A DNA stretch of 64,000 nt, from positions 80,822 through 144,821 of the forward strand of contig SVFL01000001.1 of NCBI GenBank assembly GCA_015056885.1, in the 5' to 3' direction. Source of the DNA: Lachnospiraceae bacterium. GTDB taxonomy: Bacteria; Bacillota; Clostridia; Lachnospirales; Lachnospiraceae. The translations under genes and the position numbers were made by a program. Positions 44,582 through 53,624 of this stretch are shown here, piece after piece. The notes under the pieces are model-generated. The model had not been told where the DNA came from, did no database searches, and worked only from the letters and a program-made list of their open reading frames with translations. Within the stretch, counting starts at the first letter, position 1. Each line of letters starts with the position of its first letter.

Positions 44582-46191
44582 ACAAATTCCTGGAATGGTG
44601 GAAAGAGGATAAACGATATATTCTTTTGATAAAAGCGCTACTCATGGCGCTTTTGCCTGTTATGTGCTGTGTAGTAACCACGGCGGTAGAGGGGGCATCT
44701 ATAGGTTCGGTTTACCTGCCCTCTTCAGAGTGGAATGATGAGCTCTTTTATTACAAGCAGGTAGAAAGTATTGTGGAATTCGGTTATCCGCAAGGTTATT
44801 ATGGATTCAATGAGAGTCATGGGCTGAAGCTGTCCTTTGCGGCGTGGAGTCCGGTTCTGGTGTTGCCTTGGATTGTCTGGGGGCTTTTGTTTGGATGGAA
44901 TATGCTGTCTCCGGTAATCTGCAATATCCTGCTGATGACGGTGGCAATGTTCTTGTTTGTATGGCTAGTTAAGCCTAATTGGAAACAATTGGGAGTGCTG
45001 ACGTTGCTGTTTTGTCTGTACACTCCTTTTGTGAGATATATGTTGTCCGGCATGCCGGAAATTATCTGTATCAGCCATTTGATAGTCTTTTACGGACTTG
45101 CAATCAATTATCAGAAGGCTCCCCATGGATCTAAGATTGCAGGGCTCTTTGGAATATCCGGGCTGTTGACCCTGATGCGTCCATATATGCTGTTGTTTCT
45201 TTTGTTGCCTGCTTTTTATTGGGTAAGGGACAGCCGTAAGAAGGGGCGTATGTGGTTAGGAATCAGTGGTTCCGGTTTGGTAATTGGAGTGGTGCTTGGA
45301 TGCTATGCCATGATTAAACATTATTTTGGAGCTGAGTATTTTCACCCGCTGTTTTTCACGGATTGGATTACTACTTTCTTTGATGAGGGCTTTGGAAGAG
45401 GCGTGGAGAATTTCTTTGGCACCCTTTATTGGAAGGGAAAGGATTTTTATGCACATACGGTACAGGGACTTCGTACCGGTCTGGCATCGGGAGCATTCTT
45501 CGCAGGTTACATGGTGACTTGCGCGATACTCCTGTGGCAGAGTGTGGCAGACTATGGCAAGCTTCGCAAAGGCAAGTTGAGTGCTGATAAGACCGAGGAT
45601 GTGAGAGCGCAGTTGATTGCGGAGGCACATCTGGCGATTTCCTTTATTGGTATGTTTTTTGCGCTGCTTTTGATGTACAAGCTTACAGAGGGCAGTAAGC
45701 ATCTGCTGACTTTTATGGCGGTGGGGGTATTTGTAGTCAGTATGATGGATACGAAGTTCTATAAAAAGGCAGTACTTTTGGGAGCGACTTTTGCTTTCCT
45801 TTACACTTATCGTGCCGTGGACCCTTATGATTATCAGGTGCCCTATGTGACGGAAGAGAGACAGATACAGGTAGAGGATTGGCAGGTGCGTTTTGCAGAT
45901 GCGTTGGAACTTACCAAAGAAAACGTGCCCAATTATGACAATGCTGTCATGTGGGTGTTTAACGAGCAGAGCGCAGAAGGGGAGACTATGAAGTGGCAGC
46001 TGTTCTATGCGTTGCCGGAAGGTTTCGGTATCAGCTGTTGCCAGAAAGACTTCGTGTTGGCTAATTTTGATATCTTGCAGTGCAGATATTTTGCAGTCCA
46101 GTCCGGTGCGGAAGTGGATGCAAGATGCAAAGAAGCCGGATATATCGAACTGTCTCGGGATAAGGATATGGTACTGTATGGACGATATTAG
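44578..46191 (+). CDS. Polytopic membrane protein, probable GT-C glycosyltransferase
   Basis: 537 aa with about 11 helices. The first extracytoplasmic loop reads SSEWNDELFYYKQVE, with the acidic residues expected for GT-C enzymes, followed by a WSPVLVLPWIVWG helix. A C-terminal extracytoplasmic domain of about 110 residues. Linked by ATGA to the GtrB-like enzyme and probably the second half of a two-protein glycan-decorating module. Family not recognised beyond GT-C-like. Terminator 50 bases downstream. Confidence 0.72.
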   Translation: MNKFLEWWKEDKRYILLIKALLMALLPVMCCVVTTAVEGASIGSVYLPSSEWNDELFYYKQVESIVEFGYPQGYYGFNESHGLKLSFAAWSPVLVLPWIVWGLLFGWNMLSPVICNILLMTVAMFLFVWLVKPNWKQLGVLTLLFCLYTPFVRYMLSGMPEIICISHLIVFYGLAINYQKAPHGSKIAGLFGISGLLTLMRPYMLLFLLLPAFYWVRDSRKKGRMWLGISGSGLVIGVVLGCYAMIKHYFGAEYFHPLFFTDWITTFFDEGFGRGVENFFGTLYWKGKDFYAHTVQGLRTGLASGAFFAGYMVTCAILLWQSVADYGKLRKGKLSADKTEDVRAQLIAEAHLAISFIGMFFALLLMYKLTEGSKHLLTFMAVGVFVVSMMDTKFYKKAVLLGATFAFLYTYRAVDPYDYQVPYVTEERQIQVEDWQVRFADALELTKENVPNYDNAVMWVFNEQSAEGETMKWQLFYALPEGFGISCCQKDFVLANFDILQCRYFAVQSGAEVDARCKEAGYIELSRDKDMVLYGRY

Positions 46192-46241
46192 AAAATTTAA
46201 AATGTGCGCATAGTGATGAGCTGTGTGCAGATGAACTAAAA

Positions 46242-46285
46242 TGCCTGCCGGGTGCTTGCACTCGAGCAGGCAGAACTTTATTTTG
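46242..46285 (+). terminator. Intrinsic terminator after the GT-C gene
   Basis: TGCCTGC...GCAGGCA outer stem with an inner GGTGC-TT-GCACT stem, followed by AACTTTATTTT. Confidence 0.78.
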
Positions 46286-46429
46286 GGCTTGTTTATGATA
46301 CATAATAAGAGTCAAGTTTGAATTTATCTGTGAAAAGTCCATAAATAAGCGGATGTTAATATGCGTTGCTTGTGGCAACGGCTCTTTTGAATATAGAATT
46401 GAGCCATCAAAAACAAGGAGGCACAAATT

Positions 46430-46939
46430 ATGCTTAATGAAAATATCAAAAGAATTAGAAAATCAAAAGGGCTATCGCAAGAAGAACTTGCAATTAAACT
46501 CAATGTAGTAAGACAGACTGTATCAAAATGGGAGAATGGTCTGTCAGTTCCAGACTCCAGTATGTTGATTATATTGGCAGATGAGTTGGATACTACGGTA
46601 AGTGATTTGCTTGGAGAACCTGTAGCAGAACCGATTATCGATGATTTAAAGACCCTTTCTGAAAAGTTGGAAGTTATTAATTTGCAGCTTGCAAAAAGAA
46701 GTATAACAAAGGTCAAAACGATTCGATGGATTCTTATTTCATTGTGTGCGGTTATAGTGATAATATTTATCGCACTTGCATCTATGAATAGTCCTTATCT
46801 GGATTGGAATTACAATGATCCTGAGTTGGCAGTGGCGGGAACAATAATGCATGGGTTTGAATTCTTATTTGTAAGAATTGCACCGATTACTTTTTTGGTT
46901 TCTGTAGTTGGAATTGTAGCGACATATAAGAAAAGATAA
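46430..46939 (+). CDS. XRE-family regulator with C-terminal membrane domain
   Basis: 169 aa, AAGGAGG 8-9 bases upstream. Residues 5-60 form a canonical HTH_3: IKRIRKSKGLSQEELAIKLN, VRQTVSKWENG and PDSSMLIILADELDTTVSDLLG. A 30-residue coiled-coil-like linker is followed by two hydrophobic helices (about 100-118 and 143-163). Membrane-tethered XRE proteins are common in Firmicutes and may sense envelope state. Monocistronic with its own terminator. A GGCTC/GAGCC inverted repeat lies just before the ribosome site. Confidence 0.83.
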   Translation: MLNENIKRIRKSKGLSQEELAIKLNVVRQTVSKWENGLSVPDSSMLIILADELDTTVSDLLGEPVAEPIIDDLKTLSEKLEVINLQLAKRSITKVKTIRWILISLCAVIVIIFIALASMNSPYLDWNYNDPELAVAGTIMHGFEFLFVRIAPITFLVSVVGIVATYKKR

Positions 46940-46971
46940 AATTTAGTTTTATGGTGTATTGTTATGAAAAG

Positions 46972-47012
46972 AGCCATCCATTCATTTTTGTTCTGAATGG
47001 ATGGCTTGATTT
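46972..47012 (+). terminator. Intrinsic terminator with 13-bp perfect stem
   Basis: AGCCATCCATTCA and TGAATGGATGGCT around a 9-base loop, followed by TGATTTGATT. Ends the XRE gene and, given the A-rich left flank, possibly also the convergent SGNH gene. Confidence 0.82.
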
Positions 47013-47036
47013 GATTATGTGGATTTCTATTTAGAC

Positions 47037-48497
47037 TTATTCTTCCGCTGCGAGCTGTTTCTGAACCAGTTCAGCCAGTCCCTGCGCCATTGTATAGCGA
47101 GTGTTCTCCTTGGGGTGACAGCCGTCCTGAAGATATTCGGTGTGATTGGTACCGTCAATACCCAGTTCTGTGTAGCTGTTGTAGAGGGGCAAATCATAGG
47201 TGGTGCTCAAGTTATCCATTGCGGCCACATAGTCAAGCAAGATGCTTCCTTCATCGGACTGGGGCTCCAGGCCGTTACCAAAATAGTTGGTAAAGTTAGG
47301 TGTCATCAGAATAATCATTGCATCGGGATAAGCGGCCTGAAGATTCTCGATAGCAGTGCGTAAGGAACCTTCATAGGTGGTTGTATCATAAGGATCTTCC
47401 TCGGAGCGAACCGGATAACCGGAGAAATAATCGTTCATACCGAAGTTGATGACAAAACATTTCTGACGTTTTTTCTTGGAATTATCCAAATAATCAGTGA
47501 TGCCCTTGTAGGTCAGGGTGTCTTCTGCAAAAGCGCTTGCGTCTTCTGCGATGAAGCGGTTTACTACAGTGGATATACCGGGGGTTTTGGCGCTGCGGTC
47601 AGCAGCACTGGTTCCACCCTGTGCACAGTTGTAGGTGTGCGCACCGGTGATTCCGGCAAAGGCACCGGGAATGGAGGAAGTCTCCTCAAAAGCAGTAATG
47701 CTGTCACCGAAGAATACCACATCCCATTTGGAAAGGTCGGGATATTCGTTTTCTTTTTCGGTATTCTGTTCCTTATTCTCACGGCATTCGCTTACCAGAG
47801 TCTCGAAGTTTTCAAGTCTTTCTTCGTAATTATCCAAGGTCAAAATATATTCGTGATTTCTGTCAGAGTACATGGACAGTGAATGAGAGATTCCTGCATT
47901 CACATTGAAATCACTCTCATAGTTGCAAGGATTACCTACAAGCCATTGGGTATCGCCATAGAAATAAAGCCCTAAGTTGCCCTGAATCCAAGGGTCATCC
48001 TCATAGTAAGGCATCAGTGTATTGATGAAATCCTGGTATGCAGTGAGCGTTGCGGTGTATTCTTCCTCGTCCAGCTCCTGCCAGTATTCCAGGGAAGGAT
48101 ATGCAATAATTACTTCAAAGGGTACGCCGTACCATGTATTTACCAGATTCAGCAACTCATCAGCAGACATGATGTCGGGGCGTACACCCAAGTAGATGGA
48201 AGTAATTTCTCGTCCATTCTGGGTCACCAGAGTAAAATATTCATTCAAAGTCTCCATATCAGGAATACAGTAACTTGATTTTAAAGCATATACTTCGCGG
48301 TAAGTTGCAAAATCTTCCTCTGTGTAATTGGTCACCGGGAAGGTGGAGAAAAACACGGAAGTATAGTCCGCTGTGGCAATGCGTTCATAGTCATTGCGCA
48401 GGGGCTCGTATTTTTTGTACTCTGTATAGCGATAGACACCTACGCCAATCACTGCCAGCAGCACAAGTATAAATACAACGTGCATTATTTTTTTCAT
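47037..48497 (-). CDS. Membrane-anchored SGNH/GDSL hydrolase with a novel N-terminal domain
   Basis: 486 aa. One N-terminal helix (residues 5-23), a 230-residue extracytoplasmic domain I cannot assign, then an SGNH hydrolase: VVFFGDSITAFEE (catalytic Ser about 266), NCAQGGTSA, FVINFGMNDYFSG (block III) and LQDGCHPKENTR (catalytic Asp/His). Such enzymes remove or transfer acyl groups on cell-surface glycans. It shares NDYxxGxP, DPxDxTTYxGxLR and QxAYP elements with the SGNH protein at 59.9 kb. GGAGG and a good promoter precede it. Confidence 0.83.
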   Translation of the reverse strand: MKKIMHVVFILVLLAVIGVGVYRYTEYKKYEPLRNDYERIATADYTSVFFSTFPVTNYTEEDFATYREVYALKSSYCIPDMETLNEYFTLVTQNGREITSIYLGVRPDIMSADELLNLVNTWYGVPFEVIIAYPSLEYWQELDEEEYTATLTAYQDFINTLMPYYEDDPWIQGNLGLYFYGDTQWLVGNPCNYESDFNVNAGISHSLSMYSDRNHEYILTLDNYEERLENFETLVSECRENKEQNTEKENEYPDLSKWDVVFFGDSITAFEETSSIPGAFAGITGAHTYNCAQGGTSAADRSAKTPGISTVVNRFIAEDASAFAEDTLTYKGITDYLDNSKKKRQKCFVINFGMNDYFSGYPVRSEEDPYDTTTYEGSLRTAIENLQAAYPDAMIILMTPNFTNYFGNGLEPQSDEGSILLDYVAAMDNLSTTYDLPLYNSYTELGIDGTNHTEYLQDGCHPKENTRYTMAQGLAELVQKQLAAEE

Positions 48498-48543
48498 TTT
48501 AGTCGATCCTCCGATTCAGAAGTTGTGTAAATATTATGTGGAC

Positions 48544-48572
48544 ATTCTACCACAGCCATTCCAAATTGTAAA
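48544..48572 (-). promoter_or_regulatory. Promoter of the SGNH hydrolase gene
   Basis: Minus strand TTTACA (48572-48567), 17-bp spacer, TAGAAT (48549-48544), about 45 bases before the start. Confidence 0.72.
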
Positions 48573-48625
48573 ATTAAGAATCAAAAGTTTCCAAAATGGA
48601 CGCAAATGCATTCTTATCAAAAGCA

Positions 48626-48654
48626 TTGATTTAAATACCGGAAAACGGTATAAT
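48626..48654 (+). promoter_or_regulatory. Promoter of the GtrII-like gene, probably giving a leaderless mRNA
   Basis: TTGATT (48626-48631), 17-bp spacer, TATAAT (48649-48654). The start codon ATG is at 48663, only 8 bases after the -10, so transcription would begin at or within two bases of the start codon. Confidence 0.78.
48635..48651. promoter_or_regulatory. Perfect dyad inside the promoter
   Basis: ATACCG-GAAAA-CGGTAT lies between -35 and -10 and overlaps the first bases of the -10, an ideal place for a repressor. Confidence 0.55.
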
Positions 48655-48662
48655 ATATCATT

Positions 48663-50381
48663 ATGAAAAAATATGTGTCAAACATGAAAAAAGTATATGG
48701 TAACAAGGCATATGTACTCTTATTGACTCTGACGGCTTTATGCGGTTATGGATTTCAAGTTACACATCCGACACTTGGTATTGATGATACACCTTATGCC
48801 TATTATTTTGAGGAGGGTCTGGCGGCCGTGGTGGGACGCTGGGTCCTGTTTCTGATTAATAAGTTTTTGCATATTTCGGACTTTGCGCCCTTTGTCACAG
48901 ATTTTGCAGCAGTGATAATATTCATGTTGGCCGTGACGGTGTGGGGGGCATTGTTCTATTCTGTGTTAGGTGAACGGGTTCCCAGGTGGGGATATTGGCT
49001 GTTTTCCTGTACTTTTTTGTCCTGTCCGCTGATTGCAGAGGTGTTTACCTACTATCTGCATAATGGAATCGCTATCGGTTATTTGATGAGTGGAGTGAGT
49101 CTGTGTCTGCTTCGGGAAGGGTTGAATGAAGTTGTAGACAAGGGGCTGAAACAGGCAGTTTTGAAATTGTTAGGAGCTATGGCGGCAATGGTGGTAGCCA
49201 TGGGTTGCTATGAATCCTTTATGATTGTATGGCTGGTAGGATTTTTGTTGGTGCAGTTGGGCGAGCGTCTTGCAGGAGAAGGCAAGAAGATGTTCCTGCG
49301 TCTTGTATGTGGGGCTGTTGTGGCGGCCTTGGCAATGGTGGCACGCAGCGTGGTGTTGGAAATTGTAATCGCAGCATTTGGTCTGCAGGAACTTCGGGAT
49401 GAAGCGGTATTGCGTTCCGTAACGGAGATGCTTGGATGGATGTTTGAGCCGGGAGCAAGAGCGGAATTTGGTATGATTTTGAAGCGCCTGTATGTGATGT
49501 ATGGGGTGTTTGCCTACGCTTATTATCCCATTGCTGTTTTTGTGCTGGCAGCGGTTGTGATTGGATTGTTTGGCGTGTGGCGCAGTATTCGCCAGAGAGA
49601 CGGATGGATTTTTCTTTTGACAGTAGGAGCCTTTATTGCAGCATTTTTGCTGGCTATTGTAGAAGGCAAATCGACGTTGTACCGTTCGGCACAGTTTTTG
49701 CCTTTGATATGCGGTTTTGGTATGCTGATAGCGACATATGCAGTGACCGGATTTGCAGATGGACTGGAGCAGATGGGCAAGAATAAAGCGGGAAAAGCTC
49801 ACAAGCGGGGTGCTTTGATTTGGAGCGCATGTCTTGCAAAACTTAGTCACGTGCTGTTTGTGGTGGCGGCTGCAAGCATTCTCTGGAATCAGTGTACGGA
49901 TTTGAATAAATGGTTTTATGTGGACTACAACAAATATCAGTATGCTAAGGAATATATGTCCCGGGTGGGAGATGCCCTGGAGCGGGATTTTGATACTTCC
50001 AAGCCGGTTATTTTCACCGGAGAATGGGACAATCCCAAGAGCCTGGTACAGGATGCCTATGTGGAAATCGGTTCGGAGACCTTCTATAAAATGAAGCGTC
50101 TTACAGATCCGGTGGACGGGCATCTTTTAGAGAAATATTACAGAAATTATGGGGTGTGGGTGGCTCAGACACCTTCCCTGTCCGTAGTCAGCTGGGGCAA
50201 ATATGCCTTTGACTCCGATGAGGAGCTGATTCGTTTCATGAGACACCATGGCTATGACGTCTATCCTCTGATGGACAGTTCTCTGTATGAAGGGGCAGAG
50301 CAACATGCATTGAATATGCCCAACTTCCCTCAGGAGGGCTCCATTGAGGACATGGGAGATTATATTATTGTGCATTTTTAA
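48663..50381 (+). CDS. GtrII-like polytopic glucosyltransferase
   Basis: 572 aa with about 11 helices. The first extracytoplasmic loop has THPTLGIDDTPYAYYFEEG followed by VVGRWVLFLINK, the D-D...GRW arrangement of the Glucos_trans_II (GtrII) family of O-antigen glucosyltransferases. A C-terminal extracytoplasmic domain of about 120 residues ends the protein. The family uses undecaprenyl-phosphate glucose made by a GtrB protein, and no GtrB is adjacent here. No ribosome site precedes ATG 48663 or the next ATG (48684), in line with leaderless translation. A long palindrome starts 5 bases after the stop. Confidence 0.8.
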   Translation: MKKYVSNMKKVYGNKAYVLLLTLTALCGYGFQVTHPTLGIDDTPYAYYFEEGLAAVVGRWVLFLINKFLHISDFAPFVTDFAAVIIFMLAVTVWGALFYSVLGERVPRWGYWLFSCTFLSCPLIAEVFTYYLHNGIAIGYLMSGVSLCLLREGLNEVVDKGLKQAVLKLLGAMAAMVVAMGCYESFMIVWLVGFLLVQLGERLAGEGKKMFLRLVCGAVVAALAMVARSVVLEIVIAAFGLQELRDEAVLRSVTEMLGWMFEPGARAEFGMILKRLYVMYGVFAYAYYPIAVFVLAAVVIGLFGVWRSIRQRDGWIFLLTVGAFIAAFLLAIVEGKSTLYRSAQFLPLICGFGMLIATYAVTGFADGLEQMGKNKAGKAHKRGALIWSACLAKLSHVLFVVAAASILWNQCTDLNKWFYVDYNKYQYAKEYMSRVGDALERDFDTSKPVIFTGEWDNPKSLVQDAYVEIGSETFYKMKRLTDPVDGHLLEKYYRNYGVWVAQTPSLSVVSWGKYAFDSDEELIRFMRHHGYDVYPLMDSSLYEGAEQHALNMPNFPQEGSIEDMGDYIIVHF

Positions 50382-50386
50382 GGGAG

Positions 50387-50618
50387 TTTACAAAATCCTA
50401 ATTTGCTTTTTGTGTCTATGAATATATGCTGTCGGTTAGGTGCCATATATACTATCCAAGGACCTTGAAAGACGTCGGCACTTAGATTGCGTACTGTGCA
50501 ATCTTATGTGCCGCTACGTTTTTCACGGAGTGAGAACGTTCCTTGGTAGTGTATATGGCACCTAACCGACATAATAGAATACCTACAGACACAAAATAGC
50601 GAATTAGGATTTTGTAAA
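50387..50618. repeat. 232-bp near-perfect palindrome, MITE-like
   Basis: The outer arms start TTTACAAAATCCTAATT and end AATTAGGATTTTGTAAA. Inward, TGTCGGTTAGGTGCCATATA and its complement, then CCAAGGA/TCCTTGG, and a centre with CGGCACTTAGATTGC / GCAATCTTATGTGCCG around TACTG. The whole element folds into one hairpin with few mismatches and contains no gene. Size and structure fit a miniature inverted-repeat element. No clear target-site duplication is visible. If transcribed from the gene before it, it would also form a very stable RNA hairpin. Confidence 0.88.
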
Positions 50619-50626
50619 AGAGAACC

Positions 50627-50666
50627 ACTATGCGGCGGGGGCAATTATGCTCCCGCTGTATGTAGT
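50627..50666 (+). terminator. GC-rich hairpin after the palindrome
   Basis: GCGGGGGCA-ATTA-TGCTCCCGC with outer ACTA/TAGT pairs. There is no immediate T-run (the nearest run, TTTTTT, is 27 bases on), so terminator function is tentative. The rest of 50667-50787 holds the promoter of the next operon. Confidence 0.45.
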
Positions 50667-50719
50667 CTTAGGGAATTCTTAATTTTTTGAGTAGTTTTTC
50701 CTTAATATTGGCAAGAAAG

Positions 50720-50749
50720 TTGTACGAAACAGGAAAGTTGTGGTACAAT
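50720..50749 (+). promoter_or_regulatory. Promoter of the nonulosonate-glycan operon
   Basis: TTGTAC (50720-50725), 18-bp spacer, TACAAT (50744-50749), about 40 bases before the first gene. Confidence 0.62.
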
Positions 50750-50787
50750 AATTAGTTAGTAGAGTGGGAAAATAGGTGCATTTGGAG

Positions 50788-51876
50788 ATGAAAGCTAGAA
50801 TTTATGTCTGTCACACATATTATCATGTGTATGTGACGTTTTTAAAAGAACTGAAGTTGCCCAAGGAAATGCGTGGTCAGGCTACGCTGGTGCTGTCGAA
50901 GATGTCATGCAACTTTGAGAAGTTAAAGGAGCGAGTGGAGAGTACAGGTCTGTTCGAACAGGTACTTGAATTTGATGAGCAGAATGAGAAAAATTTCCCG
51001 GAGCTTGCCAAATACAGACAGGGCAGTGGGAATTTTGTTGGTAATCTGATAAAAAGAATTCAGTTTACCAAGCGCTATGCCAAGCTGCAGGAGCCTTATA
51101 TTCCGGTAAATTTTAAGGAATATAAGGATATTTATGTTTACTGTGATTCAGACCCTATCGGGTATTATCTGAATCAGAACCGCATCTGTTATCATGCTTT
51201 GGAGGATGGGCTTAATTGTCTTAAGAACTTTGATGCAGCCCGCTATGATAACCGGGGACATTTTGGTTTGAAGGTGTTTTTGTCCCGGAAAATGAACTTG
51301 ATTTTTGTGCAGAACGGTTATGGCAAGTATTGTCTGGATATGGAGGTCAATGATATCTCTGCTATTCAGTATCCTTGTCCACAGTATGTTGAGGAGCCCC
51401 GACAGGCTCTGGTGGACCGGCTTACTGAGGAGGACAAGCAGATTATTCTGAAGGCCTTTATCCGTGACAAGGAGACGTTGGAGCACCAGATTGCAGAGAG
51501 CAGTGGTGTGGAGGATAAGATCTTAATTCTCACAGATCCCTTGTGCACCTTGGATGTGCGAGAAAGGATTTTTAGAGACATTATCCGGCAGTTTGAGCCG
51601 GAGGGACAGATTTTTATCAAACCCCATCCCAGAGATGAGTTGAATTATCGGAAATTGTTTGGGGAGTATCCCCAGTTTGATGCCACAGTCCCCATGGAGC
51701 TTTTAAATTTCTTCCCGGGACTTCGGTTTAAGAAGGTAGTGGCAGTACTTACGGAAATTAAGGCAATTCAATTTGCCGACGAAGTTGTCCGGTTGGGAGA
51801 GGACTTTATGGACAAATATGAGGACCCGCTGATTCACAGACAGAATGAGCAGGTCGGAATCGAAAGGAAACAGTAA
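50788..51876 (+). CDS. Sialyltransferase-like glycosyltransferase, probable pseudaminic acid transferase
   Basis: 362 aa from ATG 50788 (AGGTG 9 bases upstream). A GTG at 50776 is an alternative start. It carries the two motifs shared by bacterial sialyltransferase families: a D/E-D/E-G motif (E139-D140-G141 in YHALEDGLN) and an HP motif (H280-P281 in FIKPHPRDEL). These belong to GT-B enzymes using CMP-nonulosonic acids (GT52/polysialyltransferase-like). First gene of the operon holding pseF, pseH, pseI and pseG, so CMP-pseudaminic acid is the likely donor. The exact family needs a profile search. Confidence 0.72.
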   Translation: MKARIYVCHTYYHVYVTFLKELKLPKEMRGQATLVLSKMSCNFEKLKERVESTGLFEQVLEFDEQNEKNFPELAKYRQGSGNFVGNLIKRIQFTKRYAKLQEPYIPVNFKEYKDIYVYCDSDPIGYYLNQNRICYHALEDGLNCLKNFDAARYDNRGHFGLKVFLSRKMNLIFVQNGYGKYCLDMEVNDISAIQYPCPQYVEEPRQALVDRLTEEDKQIILKAFIRDKETLEHQIAESSGVEDKILILTDPLCTLDVRERIFRDIIRQFEPEGQIFIKPHPRDELNYRKLFGEYPQFDATVPMELLNFFPGLRFKKVVAVLTEIKAIQFADEVVRLGEDFMDKYEDPLIHRQNEQVGIERKQ

Positions 51877-53624
51877 TGCGACAGATACTGAAAAAGTTAA
51901 ATGTCTTATTGGATAAAAAGCAGAAGCGTACCATGGTGGGGTTAATGTTTCTCATGGTTATTGGAGCGGTGCTCCAGACTGCGGGTGTAGGACTTCTGGT
52001 ACAGGTAGTCAACATTGTTATCGACCCTGAGGCTTTGCAGAATAATGCCATTGCGGCATGGGTATACGAACTTTGCGGAAGCCCTGATTATCAGACCTTT
52101 GCCGTGAGTATCATGGTTCTTCTGATTGCGGTATTTATTATTAAGAATGTGTTTTTGTTTGTGCAGCAAAAACTGACTTTTGCTTTTGTATATACCAATC
52201 AGTTCCGTACCTCGGAACGCATGATGCGCAATTACCTGCGCAGAAATTATGAGTTTTATCTGAATGCGGATACGGCGGTGGTACAGCGTAGCATTACTTC
52301 CGATGTAAACAATATGTATGCGTTGATTCTGGCCCTGTTACAGATGATGTCCGATGGTATTGTGTCTTTATTTGTAATTAGCTATTGTTTCCTGACCAAT
52401 GGTACCATGACCATGATTTTGGCAGCTGTAATGCTTCTGGTGATGGCTATTGTGAAAAAGGTGTTGAAACCCATTATGTACAAGGCCGGCAAAGATAATC
52501 AGGACTATTACAGTGGATTGTTTAAATGGATTTCCCAAACGGTTCAGGGCATGAAGGAAGTAAAGATTGCCACCAAGGAACAATATTTTGTAGATGAATA
52601 CAAAAAGTGTGGTAAGGGCTACGTGGATGCAGTACAAAAATACAGTCTGTATAACAATATTCCTAAGCTTTTGATTGAATCGGTCTGTGTGGCAGTAATG
52701 GTGGGATATATGATTGTTTTGGTAGCATCCGGTTCCTCCACAGAAAATATGCTGACTGTATTTTCTACCTTGGCGGCAGCAGCTTTTGTGCTTTTGCCCT
52801 GTGTGAACCGTATCAACAACCAGATTAATTCCATTGCTTATTTCGAGCCTTTCTTTATGGGGGTAAGTGATAATCTTCAGGACGAAATTAGTGGCGATAA
52901 GGTGGATATGACTTTTGCCACCGATGAATCAGACAAGCTTCCTGTGGAAAAATCTATTGAGATGAAGGATATTACCTACGCGTATCCCAATACGGAAAAG
53001 CTGATTTTTAACCATGCGGATTTGACCATTCCGGTGGGGGCTTCTGTGGGTATCGTGGGAACCTCCGGTGCCGGTAAGAGTACGGTGGTGGATATCCTGT
53101 TGGGGCTTTTGCAGGTGAAGAGCGGACAGGTGTTGGCAGACGGTGTGGACACCAAGACACAGTATCGTAAGTGGCTGAAAAATGTGGGTTATATTCCCCA
53201 GATGATTTTCATGCTGGACGATACCATTCGCAAAAATGTGGCATTTGGTGTACCTGAGGAGGAAATTGATGAAAAGCGCATCTGGGAGGTGTTGAAGGAA
53301 GCTCAGCTGGATGAGTTTATCAAGACTTTGCCGGACGATCTGGATACCGGTATCGGTGAGAGAGGTATTCGTCTCTCCGGTGGTCAGCGTCAGCGAATCG
53401 GTATTGCAAGAGCTCTGTACAACAATCCGGAGGTATTGATTCTGGATGAGGCGACATCTGCGCTTGATAATGATACAGAGGCAGCGATTATGGAGTCCAT
53501 CAATCGACTGCATGGTAAGAAGACATTGATTATCATTGCACATAGATTGCAGACCATCGAGAAGTGTGATTTAGTATATCGCGTGGAGGATGGCAAAGCA
53601 AAACTGGAGAGGGGCAACTTATGA
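51876..53624 (+). CDS. ABC transporter, lipid-linked oligosaccharide flippase (PglK-like)
   Basis: 582 aa half-transporter. Six hydrophobic helices in residues 15-310, then the nucleotide-binding domain: Walker A GTSGAGKST near 395, Q-loop YIPQMIF, signature LSGGQRQRIGIARA, Walker B VLILDEATSALD and switch His in IIIAHRL. Architecture and neighbours fit PglK-type flippases that move undecaprenyl-linked glycans. The window also has a Wzx, so two distinct glycans are probably exported. TAATG overlap with the gene before, ATGA with the next. Confidence 0.86.
   Translation: MRQILKKLNVLLDKKQKRTMVGLMFLMVIGAVLQTAGVGLLVQVVNIVIDPEALQNNAIAAWVYELCGSPDYQTFAVSIMVLLIAVFIIKNVFLFVQQKLTFAFVYTNQFRTSERMMRNYLRRNYEFYLNADTAVVQRSITSDVNNMYALILALLQMMSDGIVSLFVISYCFLTNGTMTMILAAVMLLVMAIVKKVLKPIMYKAGKDNQDYYSGLFKWISQTVQGMKEVKIATKEQYFVDEYKKCGKGYVDAVQKYSLYNNIPKLLIESVCVAVMVGYMIVLVASGSSTENMLTVFSTLAAAAFVLLPCVNRINNQINSIAYFEPFFMGVSDNLQDEISGDKVDMTFATDESDKLPVEKSIEMKDITYAYPNTEKLIFNHADLTIPVGASVGIVGTSGAGKSTVVDILLGLLQVKSGQVLADGVDTKTQYRKWLKNVGYIPQMIFMLDDTIRKNVAFGVPEEEIDEKRIWEVLKEAQLDEFIKTLPDDLDTGIGERGIRLSGGQRQRIGIARALYNNPEVLILDEATSALDNDTEAAIMESINRLHGKKTLIIIAHRLQTIEKCDLVYRVEDGKAKLERGNL

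Noticed and set aside
49170..50123. 317-codon minus-strand frame inside the GtrII-like gene
   Set aside because: Low-complexity His/Gln/Lys-rich translation typical of a shadow frame.
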